From: Verrucomicrobiia bacterium
GTDB lineage: Bacteria; Verrucomicrobiota; Verrucomicrobiia; Limisphaerales; JADLHS01
NCBI GenBank assembly: GCA_026125285.1
Contig: JAHCLO010000028.1
Span: 24,020-88,019 of the forward strand
Direction: 5' to 3'
Length of the DNA stretch: 64,000 bases
In this document: one piece after another, positions 43,091 through 52,699 of the stretch
Layout of the letters: each line of letters starts with the position of its first letter
How positions within the stretch are numbered: position 1 is the stretch's first letter
Translations under genes and position numbers: made by a program
Notes under the pieces: model-generated
The model's input: only the letters and a program-made list of their open reading frames with translations
Told to the model about the DNA's origin: nothing
Database searches by the model: none

Positions 43091-44386
43091 TTACTGCTGC
43101 CGGGCGCGGTAGAATCCAGCGGGAGAGGGCGGGTTGGTATCTTGAAACTGTGCGGAACCATTCGTGCCGATCAGTAAACCGCTTAGATTCGTCCAGGGGC
43201 CGGTGAGTTCCAAGGCCCGCTCGATGGCCCAGGAGGAACTGGGCGCAGCCGACACTGTCAGATTCACCTTCGGCGGGATGGTGGACAAGAGTTGGATAGC
43301 GATATCAGGCCGCCAAACCGGAAAAGTTGATGTCCATCGTTCCAGATTGTCATAAGTGGCCTCAGCCGGTGGCCGCGTGCCATCGTTGTATTGAAACACG
43401 GTTAAAAACACGTCACTGCCAGATATTATCGGAACTCCCACATCAGTCCCCGTGTGTAAATGCATGCCCGACGCGGCTTCCAGTTCCATCTCGGTGAGGG
43501 TGCGGTCAACGCTGGGCGTATCCACCGCGCTGCGTTCATATAGCACCGCGTAATGGTTTGCCTTGTCCAGGATCCGGGTCGTGATGATGACATGCGGATT
43601 GATTCGCGTCACGGCCAAGGCCATGACCACATTCGTATCCCTGGTGACGGCCCTTTCGTGGAAGAAATGGCCGTGCCTTTCGGGCACGGACAAGCTGGGT
43701 TTGCAGAGATGGATGAAATCATGTCCCTTAAACAAGACATATGCGGCGCTGGAGGCGCTACTCCATACAACCAAACCGGCCATCGTAGCGTGCTCATTCA
43801 GATCGACCAAATCCACCCGCCATTCCATGGTCTGGCCGTTGAGAACACTCCAGCTTCGGCCAAGCCACCCGTACGCTTCGGTATCGGCAAGGTCTCTGTG
43901 CATGGTGTTCACGCCCGGCCAATACCCCCACACCTTGAACTGCTGGTTGGTTTCGGTCAATTTCACCTGGCCTGTGTGGCCTTCGGGAATCCACCCGGTT
44001 ACTTGATTGTCGTTGAAATTGTCGATGACCACGTTGGTCGTTACCAGTCCCGGCCGCACGACATAGAGGCGGGCCACGGCACTGGTTCTCGTGCCCGTGA
44101 GGTTGGTAACAACCACGCGAAAGTCACCCGCGTCCCACGGCTGCACGTTGGCCAGCACCAGGGCGGCATTGGTGCGGTCCGCGAGATTGGAAAAACCAGT
44201 GCCCGGGTCTTTCTGCCACTGGTAAGCGAGCGGGTCCATGCTGCTTGCCCCGACCTGGAAGGTTATGGTCGTGCCGGGCGCGGTGGCTTGGGGTGTGGGC
44301 TGGTTGGTGATGACGGGTTGGCCCCAGCTAGTCCCGAGTGCGCCCAGGATGATTCCAGCCGCCAGAAAGCTTAGTTTGATTTTCAT
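43091..44386 (-). CDS. Exported Ig-like protein with C-terminal FYR tail
   Basis: 431 residues. Signal peptide MKIKLSFLAAGIILGALGTSWG, then an immunoglobulin-like domain (about 25-115; PGTTITFQVGASS, YQWQKDPG, DAGDFRVVVTNL). The central part (VIDNFNDNQVTGWIPEGHTG, then GYWPGVNTMHRDL) resembles a laminin-G/carbohydrate-binding sandwich. The C-terminal 75 residues (WAIERALELTGPWTNLSG, ending GFYRARQQ) form the tail seen in other exported proteins here. The protein is probably secreted or surface-bound; function is unknown. A conserved 55-base element lies 62 bases upstream of the start. Confidence 0.8.
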   Translation of the reverse strand: MKIKLSFLAAGIILGALGTSWGQPVITNQPTPQATAPGTTITFQVGASSMDPLAYQWQKDPGTGFSNLADRTNAALVLANVQPWDAGDFRVVVTNLTGTRTSAVARLYVVRPGLVTTNVVIDNFNDNQVTGWIPEGHTGQVKLTETNQQFKVWGYWPGVNTMHRDLADTEAYGWLGRSWSVLNGQTMEWRVDLVDLNEHATMAGLVVWSSASSAAYVLFKGHDFIHLCKPSLSVPERHGHFFHERAVTRDTNVVMALAVTRINPHVIITTRILDKANHYAVLYERSAVDTPSVDRTLTEMELEAASGMHLHTGTDVGVPIISGSDVFLTVFQYNDGTRPPAEATYDNLERWTSTFPVWRPDIAIQLLSTIPPKVNLTVSAAPSSSWAIERALELTGPWTNLSGLLIGTNGSAQFQDTNPPSPAGFYRARQQ

Positions 44387-44447
44387 GGTCTTATCTTTTG
44401 GGTCTGGCGTTGCGGTTTTCTGCCTCAATCCGGTTCGCCAAAGTTAG

Positions 44448-44503
44448 TCGTGTCACCGGTCCAAGGCGTTTTCTGCCGCCCAATCACGCCACGGGTTTTG
44501 AAA
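44448..44503 (-). promoter_or_regulatory. Conserved upstream element, copy A
   Basis: The core on the minus strand is AACCCGTGGCGTGATTGGGC, followed by GGCAGAAAACGCC. The same element precedes the genes at 45905, 58119 and 59252 in the same orientation. It may be a promoter region, an RNA leader or a repeat; the conserved orientation and distance (66-106 bases from core to start) favour a regulatory role. Confidence 0.6.
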
Positions 44504-44540
44504 ACCCCTCCCAGTCTCGCGTGGCTGGATTGCCGGCGGG

Positions 44541-45905
44541 TTACATTTTCCTCAGGCGATAGAACCGGGTGCCGCCGGCAGGGGTGTTGGTGAGCGTGAA
44601 GTGCGCGCCGATCACCGCCGGCACGTTCGTGGAATCAAGCCAGGTTACGGGCGGCCTTAAGTCGATCGTTGATTGCAGCGTGAACCAATCCGCATTCGTG
44701 GGCCACGAGAGGATGAGTTCATTGCCGTTGGACCTGGCCTTCAATGTGGGCAGCAACTGCACGCCGCCGAGGAGCGCCACGGTCTGAAAGTGTCCAGCCG
44801 CGATCGCCGTCACCCCGCTCAAGACCTGACCTCCCAGGGTGACTGGATTTTCGATTGCGGTCGAAAGGTCGGAGCTTGCCTTAGCTCCCCACCTCACCAC
44901 TGTTCCGTCGTCTTTTAAGGCCACGGTGTGACTGCCTCCGGCCTCAAACAGGCCGTCTCCCGCCGCAATCGCCGTCACCCCGCTCAAGACCTGGCCTCCC
45001 AGGGTGACTGGACTTGCGATTGCAAAATCCGAGCCGTCTGTCGGTAGAGTGCCTGTCACTTGGCCCTCGCGGTTGTATCCCCACGCCACGACCGTGCCGT
45101 CGTTCTTTAAAGCTACGGTGTGAGCCGATCCCGCTGCAATCGCCGTCACGCCGCTCTGCGCCGCGACGGGAACCGTCGTTTGGTCCAAGCTGCCCCACGA
45201 CACGACGGAGCCGTCGTTCTTCAAGGCCACGGTGTGATTACCTCCGGCCGCAATCGCGATCACCGCGGTCAAGATCTGACCTCCCAGCGTGACCGGACTT
45301 GCTGTTGCCGCATACGGGCCGCCAACGGGTGCCCAAGTCCCCGTGACTTGGCCGTTTTCATTGCCTCCCCAGGCCACCACCGTGCCGTCGTTCTTCAAGG
45401 CCACGGTGTGATAGCTTCCCGCCGCAATCGCGATTACCCCATTCAAGACCTGACCTCCCAGTGTGACCGGACTTGCTGTTGCAGAATACGGAAAACCTTC
45501 AGTTGCTGGAGTTCCTGTCACTTGACCGTGATCGTTGCGCCCCCAGGCCACCACCGTGCCATCATCCTTCAACGCCACGGTGTGACCATTACAGCCAAAG
45601 TCGCAAGCACCCCCCGCTGCAATCGCCGTCACCCCGCTCTGTGCCGCGATGGGCTCTGTCAGGCCGCTGTGATTGCCACCCCAGCCCACCACCGAGCCTT
45701 CACTCTTCAAGGCCACGGTGTGGGCTGCCGACGCGACCGCCACCACCCCGCCCTGTGCCGCGTGGGGTATCGGCGTCTGGCCATGGCTGTTCCATCCCGA
45801 GGCCACCACAGTGCCGGGTGCTGCTTGAGCGATGCTGGCTGGGGGCGAGGAGCAAAGTAGGAGGAGCGTCGCCGCGAAAGCCAGGCGAAGGGGTTGATGT
45901 TTCAT
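44541..45905 (-). CDS. Exported RCC1-repeat (beta-propeller) protein
   Basis: 454 residues. Signal peptide about 1-28 (LRLAFAATLLLLCSSPPASIA). Seven or so RCC1-type repeats follow, each with GVTAIAAGxxHTVALKNDG and TVVAWGxNxxGQVTG. They form a seven-bladed propeller. Residues about 385-454 are the C-terminal module (LILSWPTNADWFTLQSTIDL, ending TRFYRLRKM) shared with other exported proteins here. Neighbouring repeats are very alike in DNA, so copy number could vary by slippage. Function is unknown. The conserved upstream element (45961-46014) precedes it. Confidence 0.85.
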   Translation of the reverse strand: MKHQPLRLAFAATLLLLCSSPPASIAQAAPGTVVASGWNSHGQTPIPHAAQGGVVAVASAAHTVALKSEGSVVGWGGNHSGLTEPIAAQSGVTAIAAGGACDFGCNGHTVALKDDGTVVAWGRNDHGQVTGTPATEGFPYSATASPVTLGGQVLNGVIAIAAGSYHTVALKNDGTVVAWGGNENGQVTGTWAPVGGPYAATASPVTLGGQILTAVIAIAAGGNHTVALKNDGSVVSWGSLDQTTVPVAAQSGVTAIAAGSAHTVALKNDGTVVAWGYNREGQVTGTLPTDGSDFAIASPVTLGGQVLSGVTAIAAGDGLFEAGGSHTVALKDDGTVVRWGAKASSDLSTAIENPVTLGGQVLSGVTAIAAGHFQTVALLGGVQLLPTLKARSNGNELILSWPTNADWFTLQSTIDLRPPVTWLDSTNVPAVIGAHFTLTNTPAGGTRFYRLRKM

Positions 45906-45960
45906 AATTTGACGGTGTTTCATCGGCTTTTGTTTTTTTGGGCGACGGGCGCCAGATTTG

Positions 45961-46014
45961 TCGTGTCATGGTCCAAGGCGTTTTCCGCCGCCCAATCACG
46001 CCACGAGTTTCGAA
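45961..46014 (-). promoter_or_regulatory. Conserved upstream element, copy B
   Basis: Closest relative of copy A: the two match along TCGTGTCA, GGTCCAAGGCGTTTTC and GCCGCCCAATCACGCCACG (plus-strand reading) with a few changes. It lies 55 bases before the RCC1 gene start. Confidence 0.6.
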
Positions 46015-46306
46015 GTTTTTTTTGGAGGAGAGCGGACTGGGGAGAACTGGTGGGAAGTCTCCGGCAGGAGCGGAATATCTCTTGCAACGCGGGAACAAAA
46101 ATCTGGCGAAGCTTCGTAGGAGTGACATCAGGCGTGATGTGGTGGAAGGAAGAAGATGCCGCTGCTCTGGAGTTGGGAGAAATCAATCGCGACCGAGTGC
46201 TACGAAGATGTCGCTCCTCTCGGAGCTACGGGCGAGCGGCTGTTCGGCCAGTCCCAACGGGATTCAAAGTGTCGAACGCTGGGACTGGGGGCAAACCGGT
46301 TCAGGT
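46015..46306. other. Intergenic region with dispersed repeats
   Basis: Contains two inverted-type repeats, one at about 46105-46140 (CTTCGTAGGAGTGACATC) and one at about 46198-46235 (CTACGAAGATGTCGCTCCTC), plus the segment CAGTCCCAACGGGATTC at about 46250. I see no gene; kinase 2 ends at 46307. Confidence 0.5.
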
Positions 46307-49300
46307 TCAGGGTTTCTTAATTCCCGTTTTCTCTTTCGCCTCCGCTGCGGCGATCTCCTCCCAGGACGGTGCGCTCCAGGCCTGCCCCGGCGAGCCGGCG
46401 AAGATCACGTCCCCATCAGCACTCCATCCTGCCTTCAGAACTGAGCCAGTGCCGGCCAAGGTCAGCAGTTCCTGCCGCGTGCCGACATCCCAGAGCTTAA
46501 CGGCTTCCCGCCCCCCCGACGCGGAAATCAAGCGTCGTCCATCCGGGGAAAAGGCGAGGCCGAAGGCCGCGTTCAAGTGGCCGTCCAGAGTCCCGATCAA
46601 CTCGCCCTTGGTTGGATCAAACAACCGAATCTGACCGCCACCGGTGGAGGAAGCCACCAGCCTACCATCGGGCGAAACCGCCAGATGATCTGAGAATTGC
46701 TTCCCGCGAACACGCTGCGGTGCCCGGTCGGGATATGCCAGATCGTAGAATCCGATTTCATGGTCGTTGCCCCGTGCGAGGGCTGCGACCAGCACCCGCC
46801 CGCCGGCGGCAAAGCTTGCAGCATGGAAGCGCTGGTTGATTGAAACCACGATCTGCCCCGTTTGGACGTGCCAGACGCGTAGCGTGTCCCGCGCCTCCCA
46901 CTCCTTAATCCAAGCCGCCAGATAATTTCCATCCTCACTGAAGCGCAAGGGAACCAGCCCCGGAACATCGCTCCTAAGTTCAGTTCGACGACCGGGCTCT
47001 GCGAGGCTCGCCAGATGAAGCGAAGTGGAGGAAGCCGCTTCGGTCCACGCCAGGAACTGCCGCGCCGGGTTGTAGGCGAATCCGGTCGGGCGCATGCCGG
47101 AATCCAGCGTGATGGCTCCGCGTTGAACGAACTCCGCACTGCGCAACTCGCGGACGACGATTTGGTTGGTTCCGTCCCAGTGGCAAAGTGCGTTGGTGCC
47201 AAACCAGCCCAGGACATTGGCGGACGCTCCGACCTCAGGCAGCGAAAGCCGCGGGGAGTCGCGCTTGAGATCCACCAGCTCGGGCGGCTGGCCCGGAGGC
47301 AACAACAACACGCGCGAGTGGTCCAGTGGCAGGACCGGATCACTCCCGAGACGGCGGTATCCATCGGTGACGCTCTTGCCATCTTCCTTCCACAACACAA
47401 GGTCTCCGTCCTTGCTCGCGCTCGCGACGAGTTGCGCTGACTCCGAAATCGCAACGGCATAAACCTCGTCGGTGTGGCCGCGCAGAACCATTGGTTCGTC
47501 CCGACTGTTTATATCCCAGATGCGGATGGTTTGATCGGTCGCTGCGGAGATCAGCCGTCGGCCGTCCCGGGTAAATGCCAGTTTGCAAACCCAACCGGTG
47601 TGTCCGTCGAGTTGGCGGAGCAGTTGGCCGGTTGCGGCCTCCCAGACACGGATGGTGGGATCTTCATGTCCCGAGCCGGAAGCCAGCACCCGTCCGTCAG
47701 GTGAGAGGGCCAGCGTGGTCAGCCCGTGATCCTGTTGCGGTTCGGTCTGCCAGAGCTCCTGGTCCGTGGCGAGGTCGAGGCACTGGATGTTGTAGCGGCG
47801 GTTCGAAGCTTCGGAACGAGCCACATACAGACGCCGGTTGTCGGGGGATAGCTGAGCGGCTCCAAAATAATTCTCACGACTGTCAAGGGTCGGATGGCGG
47901 CTTTCGATCTGAGAGGACGCCACATTCACCAGCCAGACTTGGTCTCCATAGGAGCCGGTTGATGTTCCGCGCTTGTCGTAGGCTGTTCCGGCGTAGATCA
48001 CCACCCTTGAACCATCCTGAGAAAACGACAGATCACGCACGTCCCATGCGCCTGGGTAGGGTGCCCGCCAGAGCAGTGATTGCCGGTCGGAGTCGAGGTC
48101 GTACAGAGTGACCACATTGGGTTCGGAGGTGCCCGCCAGAAGATTCCGCACCGGCGAAAAAGCCAATCGTCCCGGGTGGCGGTCCGTCAAAGCCCGAATC
48201 CATCGCCTGCCCGGGACATCCCACAAGTCCACGCGTCCGTCCCACCAACTCACCGCCAGCCGGGTGCCATCCGGGGAGAAGCTGACGGAGATTCCGGGCG
48301 TCGGCCGGTTGGTGAGCGTGACGAGGGCGCTGCTGCGGGTCAGTTGCCAGAGATAACGCCACTCCCATCCGCGGAGGTCTTCCTCGCCGGGTTGCGGCCG
48401 GTGCCGCTCCAGCAACCGGCGCGCTTTGCCGAGATTGTTCTGCTTGAGCGACTGTTGGGCGAGATTAATGTCCGCTGCGTAGAGGAACCGGCGTGAATTC
48501 TGTTCGCTCTCGGAGGCTTTCCGCGCCTGGGCGTCGGCGCGTCGCTGCTCGTCCTCCGCTTTCGTTTGCGCAGTTTGGGCAGCAACACGTTGCTGGAATT
48601 CCCCCTTGGTTGCCCGGGTCGCCCGGATCGCCTGCCAGGCGCTGACACCTATGCCCGCCACCAACGCCACCGCGACCACCGCCCCGGCCGTGAAGACCAG
48701 CTTGTTCCGCTGCCATGCCTTCTGCAACTTGTAGGTCGCGCTGGGCGGACGCGCGACAACCGGTTCGTTCGCCAGATGGCGCTGGATGTCCGCTGCGAGC
48801 CCGTTAGCCGTTTCGTATCGGCGCGTGCGATCCTTCTCCAGGCACTTCATGACAATCCAATCCAGGTCGCCCCGGAGCAGCGCGATGGATTCCTTGACTC
48901 GTAGCAGCCGACGTGAGTCGGCTCTGACTTCTTCCTCGGTCGCGAGCTTGCGGCCGGGGGATTTGAGCGAACTTACGTTCGCTGCTACAAGCGTTTGACT
49001 CAGCTTGGTTGAAGGACGCAACGGCTCCTTCTCACGAATGATCTGCCGCAGCGCGTCGAGACCACCCTTCATCATCTCCTTCGCATCAAACGGCGTCTGG
49101 CCCACCAATAATTCGTAAAGCAAAACGCCCAGGCTGTAGATGTCCGCCCGCGTATCAATGTCCAATCCGCTCATCTCCGCCTGCTCCGGGCTGATATACG
49201 CCGGTGTGCCGATGAACTGCTGGAATTGCGTGAAAACGGTCTTGTCCGTCAGTTCGCCCTGCGTGGCCTTGGCGATGCCGAAGTCAATCACCTTGGGCAC

Positions 49301-50050
49301 CGGCACCCCATCATGCAGTGTGACAAGAATGTTCGAGGGTTTGATGTCCCGGTGGATCATACCCTTCTGGTGGGCGTGCTGGATGGCCTGGCAAACGAGA
49401 ATGAACAAGTTCAGCCGTTCGCGCGTGGGCAACTGGTTCTGGTCGCAGTACTCCGTGATCTTGATCCCGCGAACCAGTTCCATCACGAAGTAGGGACGCC
49501 CCACTCCTATCGTAGCAGCCGACGTAAGTCGGCTCTGATCCTCATCCGTGGAAGTTTGAGCGGACTCACGTCCGCTGCTACCTGAAAGAGATGGTTCCGT
49601 CGTCCCCGCATCGAAGATCTTGGCGATGTTCGGATGATCCATCATCGCGAGCGCCTGGCGCTCGGCTTCGAACCGGGCGACGATCTGGCGGCTGTCCATG
49701 CCCAGTTTGATGATCTTGACGGCGACGCGGCGTTTGACGGGCTCGCGCTGTTCGGCCATCCAGACTTCCCCAAAGCCACCTTCGCCGATCTTTTCGAGCA
49801 GTTTGTAGCGGCCAATCACCTGGGCGGGAGATTCCGAGGCGGGCGGCCCGGCTTCGGAGACCCGTTCCCCTTCCAAGGCGGGACCGGCGAGGAGACTGTC
49901 GTCGGAATAATGCTCCTTCAGCAACTTATCCACCTCGCGGCGGAGGGTGACATCGTGACCGCAAGCCCCCTGGAGATACGCCGCGCGCGCCTCCGGCGTG
50001 GGCAGCTCCAGGGCTTCCAAGAAGATTTCGCGCTCGTTCAGGGGTTTCAT
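46307..50050 (-). CDS. Giant Ser/Thr kinase with WD40 repeats (paralog 2)
   Basis: 1,247 residues, closely related to the kinases at 38315 and 59607. N-terminal helical module (NEREIFLEALELPTPEARAA); kinase domain with IGEGGFGEVWMAEQ, VAVKIIKLG, MIHRDIKPSNILV, DFGIAKA and ISPEQAEMSG; transmembrane helix (AGAVVAVALVAGIGVSAW); coiled coil; WD40 repeats to the C-terminus, ending with a conserved tail (GGREAVKLWDVGTRQELLTL). Two palindromic elements are embedded in frame: 49512-49581 in the beta4-beta5 loop of the kinase and 48901-48988 near its end. An ECF sigma gene lies 227 bases upstream, as in paralog 3. Confidence 0.93.
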   Translation of the reverse strand: MKPLNEREIFLEALELPTPEARAAYLQGACGHDVTLRREVDKLLKEHYSDDSLLAGPALEGERVSEAGPPASESPAQVIGRYKLLEKIGEGGFGEVWMAEQREPVKRRVAVKIIKLGMDSRQIVARFEAERQALAMMDHPNIAKIFDAGTTEPSLSGSSGRESAQTSTDEDQSRLTSAATIGVGRPYFVMELVRGIKITEYCDQNQLPTRERLNLFILVCQAIQHAHQKGMIHRDIKPSNILVTLHDGVPVPKVIDFGIAKATQGELTDKTVFTQFQQFIGTPAYISPEQAEMSGLDIDTRADIYSLGVLLYELLVGQTPFDAKEMMKGGLDALRQIIREKEPLRPSTKLSQTLVAANVSSLKSPGRKLATEEEVRADSRRLLRVKESIALLRGDLDWIVMKCLEKDRTRRYETANGLAADIQRHLANEPVVARPPSATYKLQKAWQRNKLVFTAGAVVAVALVAGIGVSAWQAIRATRATKGEFQQRVAAQTAQTKAEDEQRRADAQARKASESEQNSRRFLYAADINLAQQSLKQNNLGKARRLLERHRPQPGEEDLRGWEWRYLWQLTRSSALVTLTNRPTPGISVSFSPDGTRLAVSWWDGRVDLWDVPGRRWIRALTDRHPGRLAFSPVRNLLAGTSEPNVVTLYDLDSDRQSLLWRAPYPGAWDVRDLSFSQDGSRVVIYAGTAYDKRGTSTGSYGDQVWLVNVASSQIESRHPTLDSRENYFGAAQLSPDNRRLYVARSEASNRRYNIQCLDLATDQELWQTEPQQDHGLTTLALSPDGRVLASGSGHEDPTIRVWEAATGQLLRQLDGHTGWVCKLAFTRDGRRLISAATDQTIRIWDINSRDEPMVLRGHTDEVYAVAISESAQLVASASKDGDLVLWKEDGKSVTDGYRRLGSDPVLPLDHSRVLLLPPGQPPELVDLKRDSPRLSLPEVGASANVLGWFGTNALCHWDGTNQIVVRELRSAEFVQRGAITLDSGMRPTGFAYNPARQFLAWTEAASSTSLHLASLAEPGRRTELRSDVPGLVPLRFSEDGNYLAAWIKEWEARDTLRVWHVQTGQIVVSINQRFHAASFAAGGRVLVAALARGNDHEIGFYDLAYPDRAPQRVRGKQFSDHLAVSPDGRLVASSTGGGQIRLFDPTKGELIGTLDGHLNAAFGLAFSPDGRRLISASGGREAVKLWDVGTRQELLTLAGTGSVLKAGWSADGDVIFAGSPGQAWSAPSWEEIAAAEAKEKTGIKKP
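48901..48988. repeat. GTAGCAGC palindromic element, 88 bp, inside kinase 2
   Basis: Same size and ends as the element in kinase 1 and the one at 62201 in kinase 3, at the same codon position. The encoded peptide is VAANVSSLKSPG followed by RADSRRLLRV. The frame is kept. Confidence 0.8.
49512..49581. repeat. GTAGCAGC palindromic element, 70 bp, inside kinase 2
   Basis: Ends GTAGCAGCCGACGTAAGTCG and the complement of GGACTCACGTCCGCTGCTAC. It adds about 30 residues (SGSSGRESAQTSTDEDQSRL...) in the beta4-beta5 loop between KIFDAGTT and VGRPYFVMEL. Kinase 1 lacks it. The copy in kinase 3 is identical to the eye. Confidence 0.85.
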
Positions 50051-50277
50051 CGTACGGGCTCAACCAATTACCGAGACTCGTGCCATAGGGTGACGGAGCG
50101 CGGATCATTGCTCCGCTCGAATCTGACTAACTGGCGGAGCCATGCTACGCGCTCCGGTTGCCGCATCGGTGTCATCCAATTGCTCGAGCCTCAATAGTTC
50201 ACCATTTCCAAGGCGACATCCCGGTCGAAAACACGCCATGAAAGTGAGAAAATCATCACGCCACTATACATTGCCCT

Positions 50278-50856
50278 TCAACGCAGCGCGTCACCATTGG
50301 ACAGCGAACCGCGAATCGTGCGTTTTAGCCACGCCCGGGCAAAAGCCCAGTGCCGGTCCACCGTCCGTGGCGACAAGCCAAGGGCGTCCGCAATTTCTGG
50401 AACGGTCATGCCGACGAAGTACCGCATCTGAACGACTTGGGCCGCCTCCGGCTCCTCCCGCGCCAGCGCCGCCAGGGCATCGTTAACCGCCAACAACTCC
50501 TCCGACGGCACGGCTACGGCGATGCGGGACTCGTGCAGTTCTTCGCCGACTTGGTTGGCACCGTGCTTGAGCCGCTGTTTGCGCCGGGCGTTGTCGATGA
50601 GGATCTGCTGCATCGCGGTGGCTGCAGCCTTGAAGAAATGCCGGCGATTAGCGAAATGCTCCTGGCCATTACCGGCGATCTTCAGCCAGGCCTCATGAAC
50701 CAACGCGGTGGGCTGCAGGGTTTGGCCGGCCTTCTCATTAGCCATGCGGGCAACGGCCAGCTTGCGCAACTCCTCATACACCAGCGGGAGCAGTTGATCG
50801 GCGGCTTTGGGATCGCCCTGCTGCACGCGGTCAAGAATCTGTGTCACGGCACTCAT
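50278..50856 (-). CDS. ECF RNA polymerase sigma factor (paralog 2)
   Basis: 192 residues with region 2 (LLPLVYEELRKLAVARMANE, TALVHEAWLKI, HFFKAAATAMQQILIDNARR) and region 4 (VVQMRYFVGMTVPEIADALGLSPRTVDRHWAFARAWLKR). It resembles the factors at 42474 and 63554, more the latter. It is transcribed toward kinase 2, with 227 bases between them. No anti-sigma gene is present, so phosphorylation by the neighbouring kinase is the most likely control, as proposed for kinase-linked ECF factors. That link is inference from gene order. Confidence 0.9.
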   Translation of the reverse strand: MSAVTQILDRVQQGDPKAADQLLPLVYEELRKLAVARMANEKAGQTLQPTALVHEAWLKIAGNGQEHFANRRHFFKAAATAMQQILIDNARRKQRLKHGANQVGEELHESRIAVAVPSEELLAVNDALAALAREEPEAAQVVQMRYFVGMTVPEIADALGLSPRTVDRHWAFARAWLKRTIRGSLSNGDALR

Positions 50857-50989
50857 CGTGGGACTTCGACGAGGTTAAACCGGGCCGCAAGCGAATGCAC
50901 GAATCATCTTACGGGCTGGTTTGCGCACGCCATTCGGGCGAAGGCCATTACGAGAGGTTTTTGGATTCCTCGCTGTTCTCAGTGGAGCC

Positions 50990-52090
50990 TCAATGCTGAG
51001 GCAGCCGGAGTTTGCCGGCGACGAAATAGAGCATGGTGATCAGATGGGGGGTGGAGCGGTAGCCGCGGGCCTTGCGTTTGGTCGCGCTGAACACACTGTT
51101 GAGCCCTTCCATGAACGCATTGGTCACGCCCCATTTCCAATGGGCCAGGATTCCCGCCAGATGATTTTCCACCATGTCGGCCACCTTCACCATCGCGCGC
51201 AGCAGATGCTTCGGCACCTGCCGCGCCACCCAGCGCACCCACCGGATCCACACCCAGAAACGGTGGCGTGCCACTGTCGTGGTGGGACTCCGGTAAATGT
51301 CCTGTAAGACCAGCCGCATCTGATACGCCTTGGCGGTGCGCAAACTCTTTTGGTCGATCTGCGCCAGCCGCGCCGCTTCCTGCTCCGTCAGGTTCTCCGG
51401 ATTTTTGCGCCACAGCCACTGGCTCTGCCGCAGGGCCTCCCACACGCCGGCCCCACCCAGCCGCACCTCCGCCCGGCGCACTTCATCCACCGCCTGGTTG
51501 GCGTGCGCAATCACGTGAAACTTGTCGAACACCACCTGCGCGTGGCTATGACAGGTTTCCTTCACCCCTTTCTCATAGGCCGGACTCATGTCCATACTCA
51601 CCTGCGTAATCGTGCAACATGCTTGCCGTGCTTTTCCAATTGTCGGAAGTCCAGCCAATAATTTGATGATCCTTCCCTTCAAGTCGCAAAGAGTACTCCG
51701 TTTGCGCACTAGATCGGCGAACACGCTGATATACTCTCATTCATGCCCCTTGCGCACACTCATCATCCACACCCCAACACAACAGACCCTGGCTGAATGA
51801 TTTTCGGCATAGGCGGCATCCACCTGCCGGAAAGCATCCGCCACAGGCGCGTGTCACTTTGCCGACCACTTCCCCCACCTTGCTCATGGGCATCTCGCGC
51901 ATGAGCAGCAGTGCGAAAGCTTCAAACTCCTTGCGTGCTCAAACCCTCCAAGGCGGTCGCCCCCGAAACACCTGCCCACACTGAGCCCACTTTCGCGGCA
52001 ACCGACAGGTGATCTCGCAGCGATGTTGAAAGATATCCAGATGCCGCCACGTCAATACCTCGGTGTGATCGTACTTAATGCCAGACCCCC
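50990..52090 (-). pseudogene. Decayed ISL3-family transposase
   Basis: An intact frame of 244 codons (51724-50990) covers the C-terminal DDE part: HAQVVFDKFHVIAHANQAVDEVR with the catalytic Asp, and WGVTNAFMEGLNSVFSATKRKARGY with the Glu. Upstream on the minus strand, pieces of the N-terminal half can be read in shifting frames: LTWRHLDIFQHRCEITCRLP (about 52045), FEAFALLLMREMPMSKVGEVVG (about 51930-51865). Several indels separate them, so the gene is dead. No terminal repeats are evident to me. Confidence 0.8.
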
Positions 52091-52699
52091 GTCTCAGCGC
52101 ACTGTCTCCCACACAAATCAGCGGGTTTCGCGGATCTCAAAAAGACCGTCCCGCTTTCCGCTCGAGCTTTGATTGCTTCCCAGTTCAATCTCAGTCCCAC
52201 AATTCATGAAACAGGCCAGGTGTCATGCCGACAGACTACCCAGCTCCACCGAAACAGCGAGGAAGGAAGTACCTGGGGTTAGCGGGTTGATTATCAGCAG
52301 CTGGACCTTTGCGAGGACGAGGTCTGCCGACTAGTAACTGGATGGAGCTTGCGCCAGCCTGACCCGTTTCGCAGCGCGGACCGCGGGGTAATCGCCGCTG
52401 CGGCGACCAGCGGCGCTGGCTGGCGGTTCATTGGCCTGCTGACAATCCGGCCCGAACAATACCGTTGCCGATTCGCAGCGTGGATCAGGAAGAAAAATCT
52501 ACCGCAATGACGGCACTTTCGCCGGGTTGGCGTGGCTCATGACGAGCTGAACCTGCGAAGAATACAGGAGTCAAGAAAACAGCAAGACCGCCAGACGAAG
52601 TCAGAAGAAGGGGAAGAAGAACTTTCAGCGTGAGGTGTCGGGGAAAGAAAATGCCCCGGAAGAAAACGGAATTTCAAACCGCTTGTTCTCATCCACTTT
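52091..52699. other. Decayed intergenic sequence
   Basis: No gene or RNA is recognisable. Frames are short and broken. It lies between the dead ISL3 transposase and the cut-off end of the RHS gene and is probably debris from insertions and deletions. Confidence 0.5.

Noticed and set aside
44448..44503. Conserved upstream element read as a sigma-54 promoter, since rpoN is in the window
   Set aside because: The core has a TGGC but lacks the TTGC element at the required spacing (GG, ten bases, GC), so it does not fit the -24/-12 consensus.
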